A stretch of DNA of 64,000 nucleotides from Phycisphaerales bacterium. GTDB lineage: Bacteria > Planctomycetota > Phycisphaerae > Phycisphaerales > SM1A02. Of the stretch, positions 16,014-23,840 are shown in pieces. The stretch is taken from positions 1-64,000 of the forward strand of contig JASMLR010000009.1 in NCBI GenBank assembly GCA_030748575.1. Reading direction: 5' to 3'. The notes under the pieces were generated by a model. That model worked only from the letters and a program-made list of their open reading frames with translations. It was not told the origin of the DNA and did no database searches. The number at the start of each line of letters is the position of its first letter. Position 1 is the first letter of the stretch. A program made the position numbers and the translations under genes.

Positions 16014-17236
16014 CCGGACACCAGAGAACTCATCTTGAAGATCGGGAGGATGATCGCCATCGCAATGAAGCCGACGATGGAGCCCATGATCACAATCAGG
16101 AGCGGCTCGATCATGCTCGTCATCGCCTTGATGGCGTCTCGCAGCACGCGGTGATAGAACTCCGCGACCTCTTCGAGCACCTCGCCCAGCCGGCCTGACT
16201 CTTCCCCTGCCGCCACCATCTGCACAACCGATCCTGGAAGAAGGTTTGACTTCTCCAACTCATCATTGAGCTTGCGACCATCTCGAACGGCCGCCTGCAC
16301 GCGTCGCCACAGGTCTCGATACAACCGATTCCCCGAGATGTCCGCCGTGACGCCGACCGCATCAAGCACCGGGACACCCGCATTGAGCAGTTCCCCCATC
16401 GTCTGCAGCGATCGGCTGACATACAGCGCTCGAAACATGCGTCTGAACAGCGGCGCGACGAGTTTGAGCCTGTCAAACACCAGTTGGCCAGGGCCGGTGC
16501 GGAGTGCCACGAGCACGCCGATGATCACCGCAACCACCGCGGCAACGAGCACCTGCCAGTTGCCGACCATCCACGCCGAGAGCCCCATGAGCATTTTGGT
16601 CGGCCCCGGCAGGACCTCCTCCTTGCCCGCAAAGACGCCCGCAAAGCGAGGTAGCACGAACGTCAACAGAAAGACCGTTACGCCAGTCGCCATCGTGGCG
16701 ATGATGCCCGGGTAGATGCTCGCCCCGATGACCATCTTTCTGGTCTCGAGTTGCTGCGTGATGAAGGAGGCGATGCGGTCGAGCATCTTTGCGAATGATC
16801 CGGACATCTCCGATGCCTTGACCATGTTCACGTACAACGCATTGAAGAGCCGCGGATACTTGGCAATGGCCTCGGAGAACGATCGGCCAGCCTCCACATC
16901 GGCGCGAATCTGCAGGATGATTCGCCGGAACTTGGCATTGCCGGTCTGCTCGGCGATCCCGTCCAGGGCCTGTCGGAGGTTGATGCCTGCGCGGACCATG
17001 ACGGCAAGCTGCACGGTGAAGTCGAGTACTTCCTTCTGCGTGGGGCCTGTACCGGCGCTGAGAATCTCAACGATGCGTTTCCAGTTGAACTGCCGATCCG
17101 CGAGCGGAACCAGTTTGAGTACATGGTGCCCCTGGCGACGAAGCAACATGGCCGCCGCACCTGCAGTCTCGGCTGACATGCGGCCGGACTCGGTGCGTCC
17201 TCCGGAAGTTCGTACTTCCCAGTGGTAGTTGGGCAT
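16010..17236 (-). CDS. Type II secretion / type IV pilus inner-membrane platform protein (PilC/GspF)
   Basis: A 408-aa polytopic platform protein that connects the cytoplasmic ATPase to pilin assembly. Two T2SSF repeats are visible, about residues 72-195 (FTVQLAVMVRAGINLRQAL) and 275-400 (SRSLQTMGELLNAGVPVLDA). Membrane segments lie near 170-190, 220-240 and 375-395. The N-terminal cytoplasmic part is shorter than in canonical PilC. It follows the PilT-like ATPase gene after 10 bp and overlaps the PilV-like gene by 4 bp. Confidence 0.92.
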   Translation of the reverse strand: MPNYHWEVRTSGGRTESGRMSAETAGAAAMLLRRQGHHVLKLVPLADRQFNWKRIVEILSAGTGPTQKEVLDFTVQLAVMVRAGINLRQALDGIAEQTGNAKFRRIILQIRADVEAGRSFSEAIAKYPRLFNALYVNMVKASEMSGSFAKMLDRIASFITQQLETRKMVIGASIYPGIIATMATGVTVFLLTFVLPRFAGVFAGKEEVLPGPTKMLMGLSAWMVGNWQVLVAAVVAVIIGVLVALRTGPGQLVFDRLKLVAPLFRRMFRALYVSRSLQTMGELLNAGVPVLDAVGVTADISGNRLYRDLWRRVQAAVRDGRKLNDELEKSNLLPGSVVQMVAAGEESGRLGEVLEEVAEFYHRVLRDAIKAMTSMIEPLLIVIMGSIVGFIAMAIILPIFKMSSLVSG

Positions 17237-17246
17237 GCGAAGTCAA

Positions 17247-18302
17247 TCAGGCCGCGATGGCCTGCTCCATGGCGTCCGGGTACACAGCGCGAGCGACCGC
17301 GTCATCGCGTGTAATGAGCCCGTTGAAGTACAACTGCGCGATGGATGAATCGAGCGTGGTCATGCCGAGACCGCGGCTCGTCTCGATGACGTTCGGAATC
17401 TCGAACGTGCGGTTCTCTCGGATGAGGTTTCGGACCGCCGGGGTGCACAGAAGAATCTCCACCGCAGGAACCATGCCTTCGCCGTCCGCTCGGGCGAAGA
17501 GTGACTGGGAGAGCACTGCCTGCAAGGTGTCTCCCAACATCGACCGAATCTGGTTCTGCTGATTGGCCGGGTACATGTCAATGATCCGTTCCACGGTCTG
17601 GCCAGCGCTGACCGTGTGGAGGGTGGACAGAACCAGATGCCCTGTCTCGGCCGCGGTCATGGCCAATGCGGTCGTCTCCAGATCTCGCATTTCGCCAACC
17701 AGAATGATGTCCGGATCCTGCCGTAGCGCATGTTTGAGCCCGGACGCAAACGTGGGAAGGTCCGCGCCGAGTTCACGCTGCTCGATCAGGCACTGCCTGG
17801 ACTCAAAGGTGTATTCGATCGGATCCTCAAGCGTGATGATGTGCTTCCGTTCCCTCGCATTGATGGCCTGGATGATGGCGGCAAGCGTGGTGGATTTACC
17901 TGACCCGGTGTCACCGGTCACGAGCACCAGGCCCCGCGGAAGCATGGCGAATCGCTGCACGACCTCTGGCAGATTCAGCGCATCCAGCGGCGGCACCGAC
18001 GAGCGAATCGCCCGCATGGCCATGGCCAGGCCGGTCCGCTGCCGGTGCACATTGACTCGGAACCGTCCCAACGCCTCCACGGCGTGGGAGAGGTCGAGAT
18101 CGTGCTCGGCAGCGAGCTGCTTCCGCTGCGACTCGGATGTGATCTCAGTCACGAATCGGTCGATGTCGTCCCCGCACAGCACGGGCAGGTCCAGGGCCCG
18201 CATGACCGTATCGACCCGCACCATCGGAACATGCCCGGGCACCAGATGCACATCGCTGGCGCCTCGATCTGCGGCAGCATGAAGGATGGCGTCGAGTTGC
18301 AT
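17247..18302 (-). CDS. PilT-like type IV pilus ATPase
   Basis: A hexameric secretion ATPase, 351 aa from the chosen ATG. MQLDAILHAAADRGASDVHL matches the PilT N-terminus closely, so 18302 is preferred over 18314 or 18365. Motifs: Walker A GDTGSGKST (130-138), Asp box ITLEDPIEY, Walker B ILVGEMRD (Glu204) and His box HLVLSTLHT. The size and N-domain resemble PilT/PilU retraction ATPases, not PilB or GspE, which carry an extra N-terminal domain and zinc site. No PilB is seen here; either this enzyme drives assembly, or the extension ATPase is elsewhere. Confidence 0.9.
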   Translation of the reverse strand: MQLDAILHAAADRGASDVHLVPGHVPMVRVDTVMRALDLPVLCGDDIDRFVTEITSESQRKQLAAEHDLDLSHAVEALGRFRVNVHRQRTGLAMAMRAIRSSVPPLDALNLPEVVQRFAMLPRGLVLVTGDTGSGKSTTLAAIIQAINARERKHIITLEDPIEYTFESRQCLIEQRELGADLPTFASGLKHALRQDPDIILVGEMRDLETTALAMTAAETGHLVLSTLHTVSAGQTVERIIDMYPANQQNQIRSMLGDTLQAVLSQSLFARADGEGMVPAVEILLCTPAVRNLIRENRTFEIPNVIETSRGLGMTTLDSSIAQLYFNGLITRDDAVARAVYPDAMEQAIAA

Positions 18303-18469
18303 TCGGGACTCCATAAACGGGGTGCAGCGGGTACCGCATCGTGAATCGACCGACCATCCGGGCAACCTGAGGCGATTCCGGGGGGACGGGGCTGCGAGTG
18401 GCGGGCCGTTCCGGCTGGGCGGGTTGCACCGCGGGCGACGCGGCCATCGGGCCCTGATACTGTGCCCAC

Positions 18470-18904
18470 ATGCGCACGCGACTCATTGCCACAGCTGCGA
18501 CCGCCCTGCTGGCGGGCTGCGTTTCCCCGCCCTCAGTGCAGGTTCTGGACACAGGCCGGATCACCGAGCAGACCGCCGATGCCACGGCCGGAACGGTCCA
18601 GGTACACATCACCAACCCGAATGATCGCGCCATCAAGTTGGTCGAATACAACTACACCGTGCGGGCCCCTGGCCGCGGCGCCTGGAATGGCCGCCACGCC
18701 GCCGGACTGGTCCTGTCCCCTGGATTCGACCGCGTTGCCGATCTGCCGGTTGTCCTCCCGGCCGGCACCGGGGCCGGCGCCACCCTCTCCATCGGGGGCA
18801 CCCTCAGGTATCTCGACACGAGCGTGTTCGCTGAGACGATGGCCGAATGGGGCTACCGCCCGACCGCTTCGTTTTCCGGGTCCGCCACCGTTCAGGCCGA
18901 GTGA
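18470..18904 (+). CDS. Putative lipoprotein with LEA14/WHy-like domain
   Basis: A 144-aa protein with a signal peptide ending in lipobox LLAGC (Cys17), so probably lipid-anchored. The mature part has a beta pattern with VQVHITNPNDRAIKLVEYNY, similar to the LEA type-2 / WHy domain (strand, N-P-N, strand). The family match is by eye only. It is divergent from the pilT operon with a 167-bp gap that must hold both promoters. Function is unknown; WHy domains are linked to stress tolerance in other bacteria. Confidence 0.65.
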   Translation: MRTRLIATAATALLAGCVSPPSVQVLDTGRITEQTADATAGTVQVHITNPNDRAIKLVEYNYTVRAPGRGAWNGRHAAGLVLSPGFDRVADLPVVLPAGTGAGATLSIGGTLRYLDTSVFAETMAEWGYRPTASFSGSATVQAE

Positions 18905-19030
18905 CGAATCGGGCCTGAACGCCCCTCGACATCCCCATTCGGGTCGCTAGAATCCGCGCGGCGCCGGCGGAGGCCGGCAGGTACCCGCGGGTGGCTCCTG
19001 ACCACTCGCACATCCATGGTCTGACCCATC

Positions 19031-19264
19031 ATGCCTGAATACCCAACACACGCCGCGGCGATCCGCCCCAGTTGGATCGACACCCTCCTCACCATCCTCC
19101 AGTCCGTCGGGCCGCCCATCGAGGACGAAGAGAACGAGGGCTACTTCGACGGCACAAGCGAGTACTTCGACGCCGACGATGCCGACGACGAAGATGATGA
19201 AGATCTCGATCCGGATGAAGATGACCGAGTGGTGGTCGATGACGACGAGGACGATCTCGGCTGA
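19031..19264 (+). CDS. Small acidic hypothetical protein
   Basis: A 77-aa product with a short hydrophobic-amphipathic N-terminal half (PSWIDTLLTILQSVGPPIED). Its tail is made almost wholly of Asp and Glu. Such a tail could bind cations or basic proteins. It lies tail to tail with lpxA with no gap. No family was recognised; the open frame, its ATG and a 126-bp leader make a real gene plausible but not certain. Confidence 0.5.
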   Translation: MPEYPTHAAAIRPSWIDTLLTILQSVGPPIEDEENEGYFDGTSEYFDADDADDEDDEDLDPDEDDRVVVDDDEDDLG

Positions 19265-20104
19265 TCAGTTCGCTTTTCCGCTCTGAGCGGCCGTCCACTT
19301 GTCATCCTTGCGGGACGCTTCAAGCGCCCGGCCGTGCGTCCCCAGAGAAGACGCCTCGATTGAATCGCAGAGGTGCCCGATCGCCTCGCTGTCAGCAAAC
19401 TCCGACCGCAACTCCGCAATGGCGTCTGCCACCACCGAGTCCCCGCGGTACATGCGGCGATACGCCTCTTTCATCGCATCAACGTCGCTCCGGGCATAGT
19501 TGCTTCGCAGCATGCCGATCGCGTTGACTGCTCGTACCTCGGCCGGATGCCCCTCCACAATCATGAACGGAGGAACATCTCTGGAGATCCTCGCGAGTCC
19601 GCCCACAAACGACAGTCTTCCGATGGTCGCGAAGTGATGCACTCCGACGCCGCCTCCGATCGACGCTCCATCGTCAACCTTGACATGCCCCGCAAGCATC
19701 ACCTGATTCGCGATGACGGCATGGTTGCCAATGACGCAGTCGTGCGCGACGTGAGAACCCACCATCAGGAGATTGCCCGAGCCGATCGTGGTCGTACCCC
19801 CCCCGTTGCCCGTCCCCCGGTGGACCGTGACGTGCTCGCGAATGTCATTGTCGTCGCCAATGTGCAGGTCGGTCGGCTCGCCTGCGTACTTTCGGTCCTG
19901 CGGATCGCCGCCGATGACACAATGCGCGCGGAGGTGGTTTCGCTTCCCGATCGAGGTCCGACGAACCACGGTCACGTGGCTATCCAGCACCGACCCGGCG
20001 CCGAGACGCACATCCGGCCCGACGACGCAGTAGGGCCCGACACAGACGTCGTCAGCCAACTCCGCTGAAGGATCGATGATCGCCGTCGAATGTACCGAAG
20101 TCAT
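19265..20104 (-). CDS. lpxA: UDP-N-acetylglucosamine acyltransferase LpxA
   Basis: First step of lipid A synthesis: transfers a 3-hydroxyacyl chain from ACP to UDP-GlcNAc. Left-handed beta-helix hexapeptides fill the first ~190 residues, followed by a helical C-terminus. The catalytic His121 lies in GSHVAHDC, and the GGDPQDRKYAGE segment is the LpxA hallmark. 279 aa. The ATG at 20104 is chosen because MTSVHSTAIIDPSAE is the family start; longer frames overlap the lpxC-fabZ gene. Last gene of the bamA-to-lpxA operon, 16 bp behind lpxC-fabZ. Confidence 0.95.
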   Translation of the reverse strand: MTSVHSTAIIDPSAELADDVCVGPYCVVGPDVRLGAGSVLDSHVTVVRRTSIGKRNHLRAHCVIGGDPQDRKYAGEPTDLHIGDDNDIREHVTVHRGTGNGGGTTTIGSGNLLMVGSHVAHDCVIGNHAVIANQVMLAGHVKVDDGASIGGGVGVHHFATIGRLSFVGGLARISRDVPPFMIVEGHPAEVRAVNAIGMLRSNYARSDVDAMKEAYRRMYRGDSVVADAIAELRSEFADSEAIGHLCDSIEASSLGTHGRALEASRKDDKWTAAQSGKAN

Positions 20105-20120
20105 TGTCTTCCGCCGCTCC

Positions 20121-21482
20121 TCATCCGTGGGCCTGATCCGCATCGACCATCATGAACCGAATCTGCGCTTCAGCGACATCCCGATCGCCCACGAAAGCCC
20201 TGCATCGGATGGCTGCCGTTCGCGTGCTTGCTCGAATCGTCTCCGCCTCAAGCATCAGTTGATCACCGGGCGTCACCGGGTGCCGCAGTTTCACGCGGTC
20301 AAGACTCAACAACACCGCGATCTTGCCATGATGCTCAAGCGTCTGGCTCAGCAGCAGTCCGCCGAGCTGCGCCATGGCCTCGACAATCAACACGCCCGGC
20401 ATGATGGGTGTACCGGGATAGTGCCCGGTAAAGAACGGCTCGTTGATCGTCACATTCTTGACACCGACAGCCCGCTGGTTGCCCTCGACCTCGACCACGC
20501 GATCGACGAGCAACATCGGATACCTGTGCGGCATGATCTGCTGAATCGCGCGGATGTCCATCGTCCGCCCGGACTCCAGCCGCCCTGCGCGTTCTCTCCG
20601 CTCGATCTGCTCGCAGATCGCTCGGCACATCTTGCGGTTCAATGCGTGCCCTGATTTCGTGCCGACGAAGTAACCGGAGACCGGTGCGCCGACAAGCATC
20701 AGATCGCCGATCAGATCCAGCACCTTGTGCCGGACCGGCTCATTGTCATATCGCCACGCGTTGTCAACGGGCCCCTCGTCGCCGACTACCAGCACGTCGG
20801 ACGGCGACAAGTGGGTACACAGCCCCTGCTCCTGCAGCGCCCGGGCCTCCTCTTCGAGGCTGTAGGTGCGAGACCGGGCCACCTCGGACAGATACCCCGA
20901 GGTCTCAAGCGTGAAGGCGAACGACTGCCGGGGAATCCGCGAAGATGCATCCCCATAGTCGAGCTCATACATGACTCGGAACTCATCGCCCCCGGATGGG
21001 AAGACGGCCAGCATCTTGTCGTCCTCTCGAAGGACGATCGGCTCCTCGATTCGGATCACGTTTCGAGGCTGGTCCTGCGTCTCAATGCCTGCGCTTTCAA
21101 TGGCCTCGATGAACTCGGAGGCGCTCCCGTCGCCCAGGGGAACCTCTGGCCCGTCAATCTGGAGGAGCGCATTGTCAATGCCCATACCTCGAAGCGCCGA
21201 CATGCAGTGTTCAATGGTCTCCACGACCGCCTCGCCCAGACCAATGACCGTACGGCGGTCACGATCTAGGGCGTATTCGATATGCACCGGGATCCGCACG
21301 GGGGGCTCCAGGTCGACACGTTCAAACACGAGGCCGTGATCGGGTGGTGCGGGGCACAGACGCAACTCCGCATCCTGGCCGAGCATGAGCCCCTTGCCCC
21401 GGACCGACACCTCCTGAGCCAGCGTCCTTTGACAGGCGGGCTCACGCTCGGGTTCAACAGACTGCGTTGACGGCTCGTCCAT
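20121..21482 (-). CDS. lpxC/fabZ: Bifunctional LpxC deacetylase / FabZ dehydratase fusion
   Basis: Two enzymes in one 453-aa chain. LpxC (about 1-300) removes acetyl from UDP-3-acyl-GlcNAc; zinc ligands are His92 (TIEHCMSAL), His252 and Asp256 (RHKVLDLIGDL), with His279 (SGHALN). FabZ (about 310-453) dehydrates 3-hydroxyacyl-ACP; its His354 (GHYPGTPIMPGV) and Glu368 (VEAMAQ) are present. This fusion is known in Bacteroidetes and planctomycete genomes. It joins supply of the acyl donor to lipid A commitment. The start is ATG 21482; the frame can extend two codons to a TTG. Confidence 0.95.
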   Translation of the reverse strand: MDEPSTQSVEPEREPACQRTLAQEVSVRGKGLMLGQDAELRLCPAPPDHGLVFERVDLEPPVRIPVHIEYALDRDRRTVIGLGEAVVETIEHCMSALRGMGIDNALLQIDGPEVPLGDGSASEFIEAIESAGIETQDQPRNVIRIEEPIVLREDDKMLAVFPSGGDEFRVMYELDYGDASSRIPRQSFAFTLETSGYLSEVARSRTYSLEEEARALQEQGLCTHLSPSDVLVVGDEGPVDNAWRYDNEPVRHKVLDLIGDLMLVGAPVSGYFVGTKSGHALNRKMCRAICEQIERRERAGRLESGRTMDIRAIQQIMPHRYPMLLVDRVVEVEGNQRAVGVKNVTINEPFFTGHYPGTPIMPGVLIVEAMAQLGGLLLSQTLEHHGKIAVLLSLDRVKLRHPVTPGDQLMLEAETIRASTRTAAIRCRAFVGDRDVAEAQIRFMMVDADQAHG

Positions 21483-21508
21483 GGGCAAGACCGGTGGCCA
21501 CGAAGGCG

Positions 21509-22534
21509 TCAGGACGATTCCCGCCGCTTGATCGACGCCACCAGTTCGGGCAGTTTACGGAGGGCCGCAACCTCCCGCAAAGTCTGGCGTGCCGGGCGGG
21601 CCGGTGTCCCCGCCCAGTCCTCATCAGCGGGGATATCCCGCATCACACCACTGGTCGCGGCGATTCTCGATCTGGCGCCAATCTCCACATGCTCAGCAAC
21701 CCCCACCTGCGCCCCCAGAACCGCGCCATCCCCCACACGCACCGACCCTGCCAGCCCCGCCTGGCCTGCGATGACCACACCTCGACCGATGCGGACGTTG
21801 TGGGCAACCTGAACCAGATTGTCGATCTTGGATCCGTCCCCGATGGTGGTCGGACCGAACTTGCCCCGGTCAACACAACTGGATGCTCCAATCTCGACGT
21901 CATCACCGATCTCGACCGTTCCGAGGTGTGGAACCCGTCGCGGAAGACCGGTCTCGGGATCGGGACGGAACCCAAAGCCTTCCGATCCCACCATCGCGCC
22001 GCAGTGCAGCGCGGTTCTGTCTCCGATCGTGCACCCCTCACCCAGTACGGCGCCGGCGTACAAACGCGAGCCGGCCCCGATGACGGCGCCCCGGCCCACA
22101 ACAGCCCCACAGTCGATGACCGCGCCGTCTCCAACCACCGCCCCGGCTGCAACAACGGCAGCCGCGCCGATGTGAACACCCTCGCCAATGGTGGCGGTGT
22201 CGTCGACATGAGCGCGTGCGTGCACGCCGGCCTCGGGGGCAGGTCGAAGGTCCGCCGCGACAGACTCCAGCAGGAGCATCATCCCGACTTCCGCGTCGTC
22301 CACGACGACCAGCGATCGCGCGTCAGGATCGTGCCCGGGAACGTCGATCCCCCGCGTCACCAGCGCCACCATGGCCTGGCTGGAGGCCCAGCGCTCGGCC
22401 CACTTCGCGTGGGCAATGAAGGTGAGATCCGACGCAGTGGCGTCAGCCAGACCGGCGAATCCGGTCACGCAGTGCGCCTCCTGCCCGACGAGTTCCCCAC
22501 CCAGGCGGCCCGCGATGTCTGCTGCGGTCAGCAT
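21509..22534 (-). CDS. lpxD: UDP-3-O-acylglucosamine N-acyltransferase LpxD
   Basis: Third step of lipid A synthesis. 341 aa: a uridine-binding N-terminal domain (1-100, [10 protein letters not shown]) then hexapeptide beta-helix repeats and a C-terminal helix. The catalytic His245 lies in [13 protein letters not shown], and the substrate motif [11 protein letters not shown] is intact. It sits 26 bp ahead of lpxC-fabZ and 19 bp after the ompH-like gene. A second lpxD-like gene is at 26291; this copy keeps all the motifs and is the better candidate for the canonical enzyme. Confidence 0.95.
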   Translation of the reverse strand: MLTAADIAGRLGGELVGQEAHCVTGFAGLADATASDLTFIAHAKWAERWASSQAMVALVTRGIDVPGHDPDARSLVVVDDAEVGMMLLLESVAADLRPAPEAGVHARAHVDDTATIGEGVHIGAAAVVAAGAVVGDGAVIDCGAVVGRGAVIGAGSRLYAGAVLGEGCTIGDRTALHCGAMVGSEGFGFRPDPETGLPRRVPHLGTVEIGDDVEIGASSCVDRGKFGPTTIGDGSKIDNLVQVAHNVRIGRGVVIAGQAGLAGSVRVGDGAVLGAQVGVAEHVEIGARSRIAATSGVMRDIPADEDWAGTPARPARQTLREVAALRKLPELVASIKRRESS

Positions 22535-22553
22535 GTCAAGTCGACGGCCGGCA

Positions 22554-23159
22554 TCACCGGCCGCGTGCAGCCTGCCACTGCGCGTTCATGTACGCGATGA
22601 GTGGGTCGGTGATGTCCAGGGTCGTGCTCGCGTACAGCACGCGGCGAGACGAGATATCACCCAGAACATCGGCGCTGTCCTCCGCAATCGGGATGGCCGA
22701 GTCGTCCATGAGCACGATGCCATATCCCTCCTGCTCGGAGAGTTCTCGGGTCGCCGCCCGCACGTGGTTGTAGATCCGGAGAATGGCCCGCTGTTTCGTT
22801 CGGGCCTCACGCATGTCCGCAAGGCTCATGAAGGCCCGAAGATCGATCGACGCCTTCTTGAGCGCGTGCTCGGCGGCCGCATACTGCTCGGTGCCGACCC
22901 GGAAATCCTCAATGTCAGCAGCCAGGCCATCCAGTTCGGTCCGCTTCGCCTCCAGTTCCACCTGGAAGGCCTCGCCTGCGGCCTGCGATCTGGCCATCTC
23001 CGCCTTCCACTCGTCCAGCGCCTCCAGAACACGAGGAAGGTCAATGGTGCCAACAACGGTCGGCGTCACAGCGGCGCGGCTGGCGCCTGCCTGCCAGGCA
23101 AGAAGTGGCGTCACACAGAGCGCGACGAGCACAATCAATCGAATCATGAGTCGGTGCAT
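22554..23159 (-). CDS. OmpH/Skp family periplasmic chaperone (copy 2)
   Basis: A 201-aa exported protein with a signal peptide ([19 protein letters not shown]). Then comes the Skp-like short strand [14 protein letters not shown], a long coiled-coil helical arm (about 45-140), and a closing [11 protein letters not shown] strand. OmpH/Skp proteins hold unfolded outer-membrane proteins on the way to BamA. The domain order matches although identity to the neighbouring copy is low. It lies 23 bp behind the first copy and 19 bp ahead of lpxD. Confidence 0.82.
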   Translation of the reverse strand: MHRLMIRLIVLVALCVTPLLAWQAGASRAAVTPTVVGTIDLPRVLEALDEWKAEMARSQAAGEAFQVELEAKRTELDGLAADIEDFRVGTEQYAAAEHALKKASIDLRAFMSLADMREARTKQRAILRIYNHVRAATRELSEQEGYGIVLMDDSAIPIAEDSADVLGDISSRRVLYASTTLDITDPLIAYMNAQWQAARGR

Positions 23160-23182
23160 GGCGTCAATCCTCTCCCGGCTTC

Positions 23183-23812
23183 TCAGCGGGTTTCATCCTT
23201 GTAGTCGGCGTTCATTCGAATGATGACATCCCGCGTTCGGTCGATCCTCGCGGATGCGAAGGCGATTCGCCTCTGCGCGATCTGCTGTCGAACCTGCACG
23301 GCCATCGGCCCGGCTTCCGGGGCCGGGTTCGTCTCGATCTGCCGAGTGCCGTCATGCACCAGCACCAGATCGATTCCATCGGCCGTTGCCAGATCTGCGA
23401 CGGCGTCCATGATGTCGCGGTAGAGCTTCTCAAGCGCCAGTGCCCGCTCGACGTCCAGTTCCTGCTTCATCAACTCCTGCCACGCCATGAACTGAACCAC
23501 GTCCGCGTCAACCTGCTCTTCCTTGGTGAGCCGTGCGATCGGGTCCGTGATCGCCATCAACTCCTCCTGCAGGGTGCGAAGCGAAGCCTGCCGCGATTCC
23601 GCCTCGCTCGCCACGGCCTGAGCCTTGGCCCTCAGGCCGGCCTCTGCGTCCGCTCGCTCCGCCAGACCCTCCATCACACCCGAGAGGTTGACGACAGCCA
23701 CCGGGCTGACCGCTGTCTGCTGAGCGGCGGAGCCCGGAAGGACACTCACCAACCCGGCCATGATTGCCGCTGTACACAGAACTGGCAGGGACACTCGTGT
23801 GTGAATCGCCAT
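23183..23812 (-). CDS. OmpH/Skp family periplasmic chaperone (copy 1)
   Basis: A 209-aa exported protein. It has a signal peptide (MAIHTRVSLPVLCTAAIMAG), the strand VAVVNLSGVMEGLAE, a long coiled-coil arm (about 55-150) and the terminal strand DGIDLVLVHDGTRQIE. This is the OmpH/Skp plan. The start is ATG 23812; longer frames run into bamA. Placement directly after bamA (28-bp gap) is the classical arrangement. Two copies may form hetero- or homotrimers. Confidence 0.85.
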   Translation of the reverse strand: MAIHTRVSLPVLCTAAIMAGLVSVLPGSAAQQTAVSPVAVVNLSGVMEGLAERADAEAGLRAKAQAVASEAESRQASLRTLQEELMAITDPIARLTKEEQVDADVVQFMAWQELMKQELDVERALALEKLYRDIMDAVADLATADGIDLVLVHDGTRQIETNPAPEAGPMAVQVRQQIAQRRIAFASARIDRTRDVIIRMNADYKDETR

Positions 23813-23840
23813 AGAGATCCTCCGCTTCGGATACTTCCGC

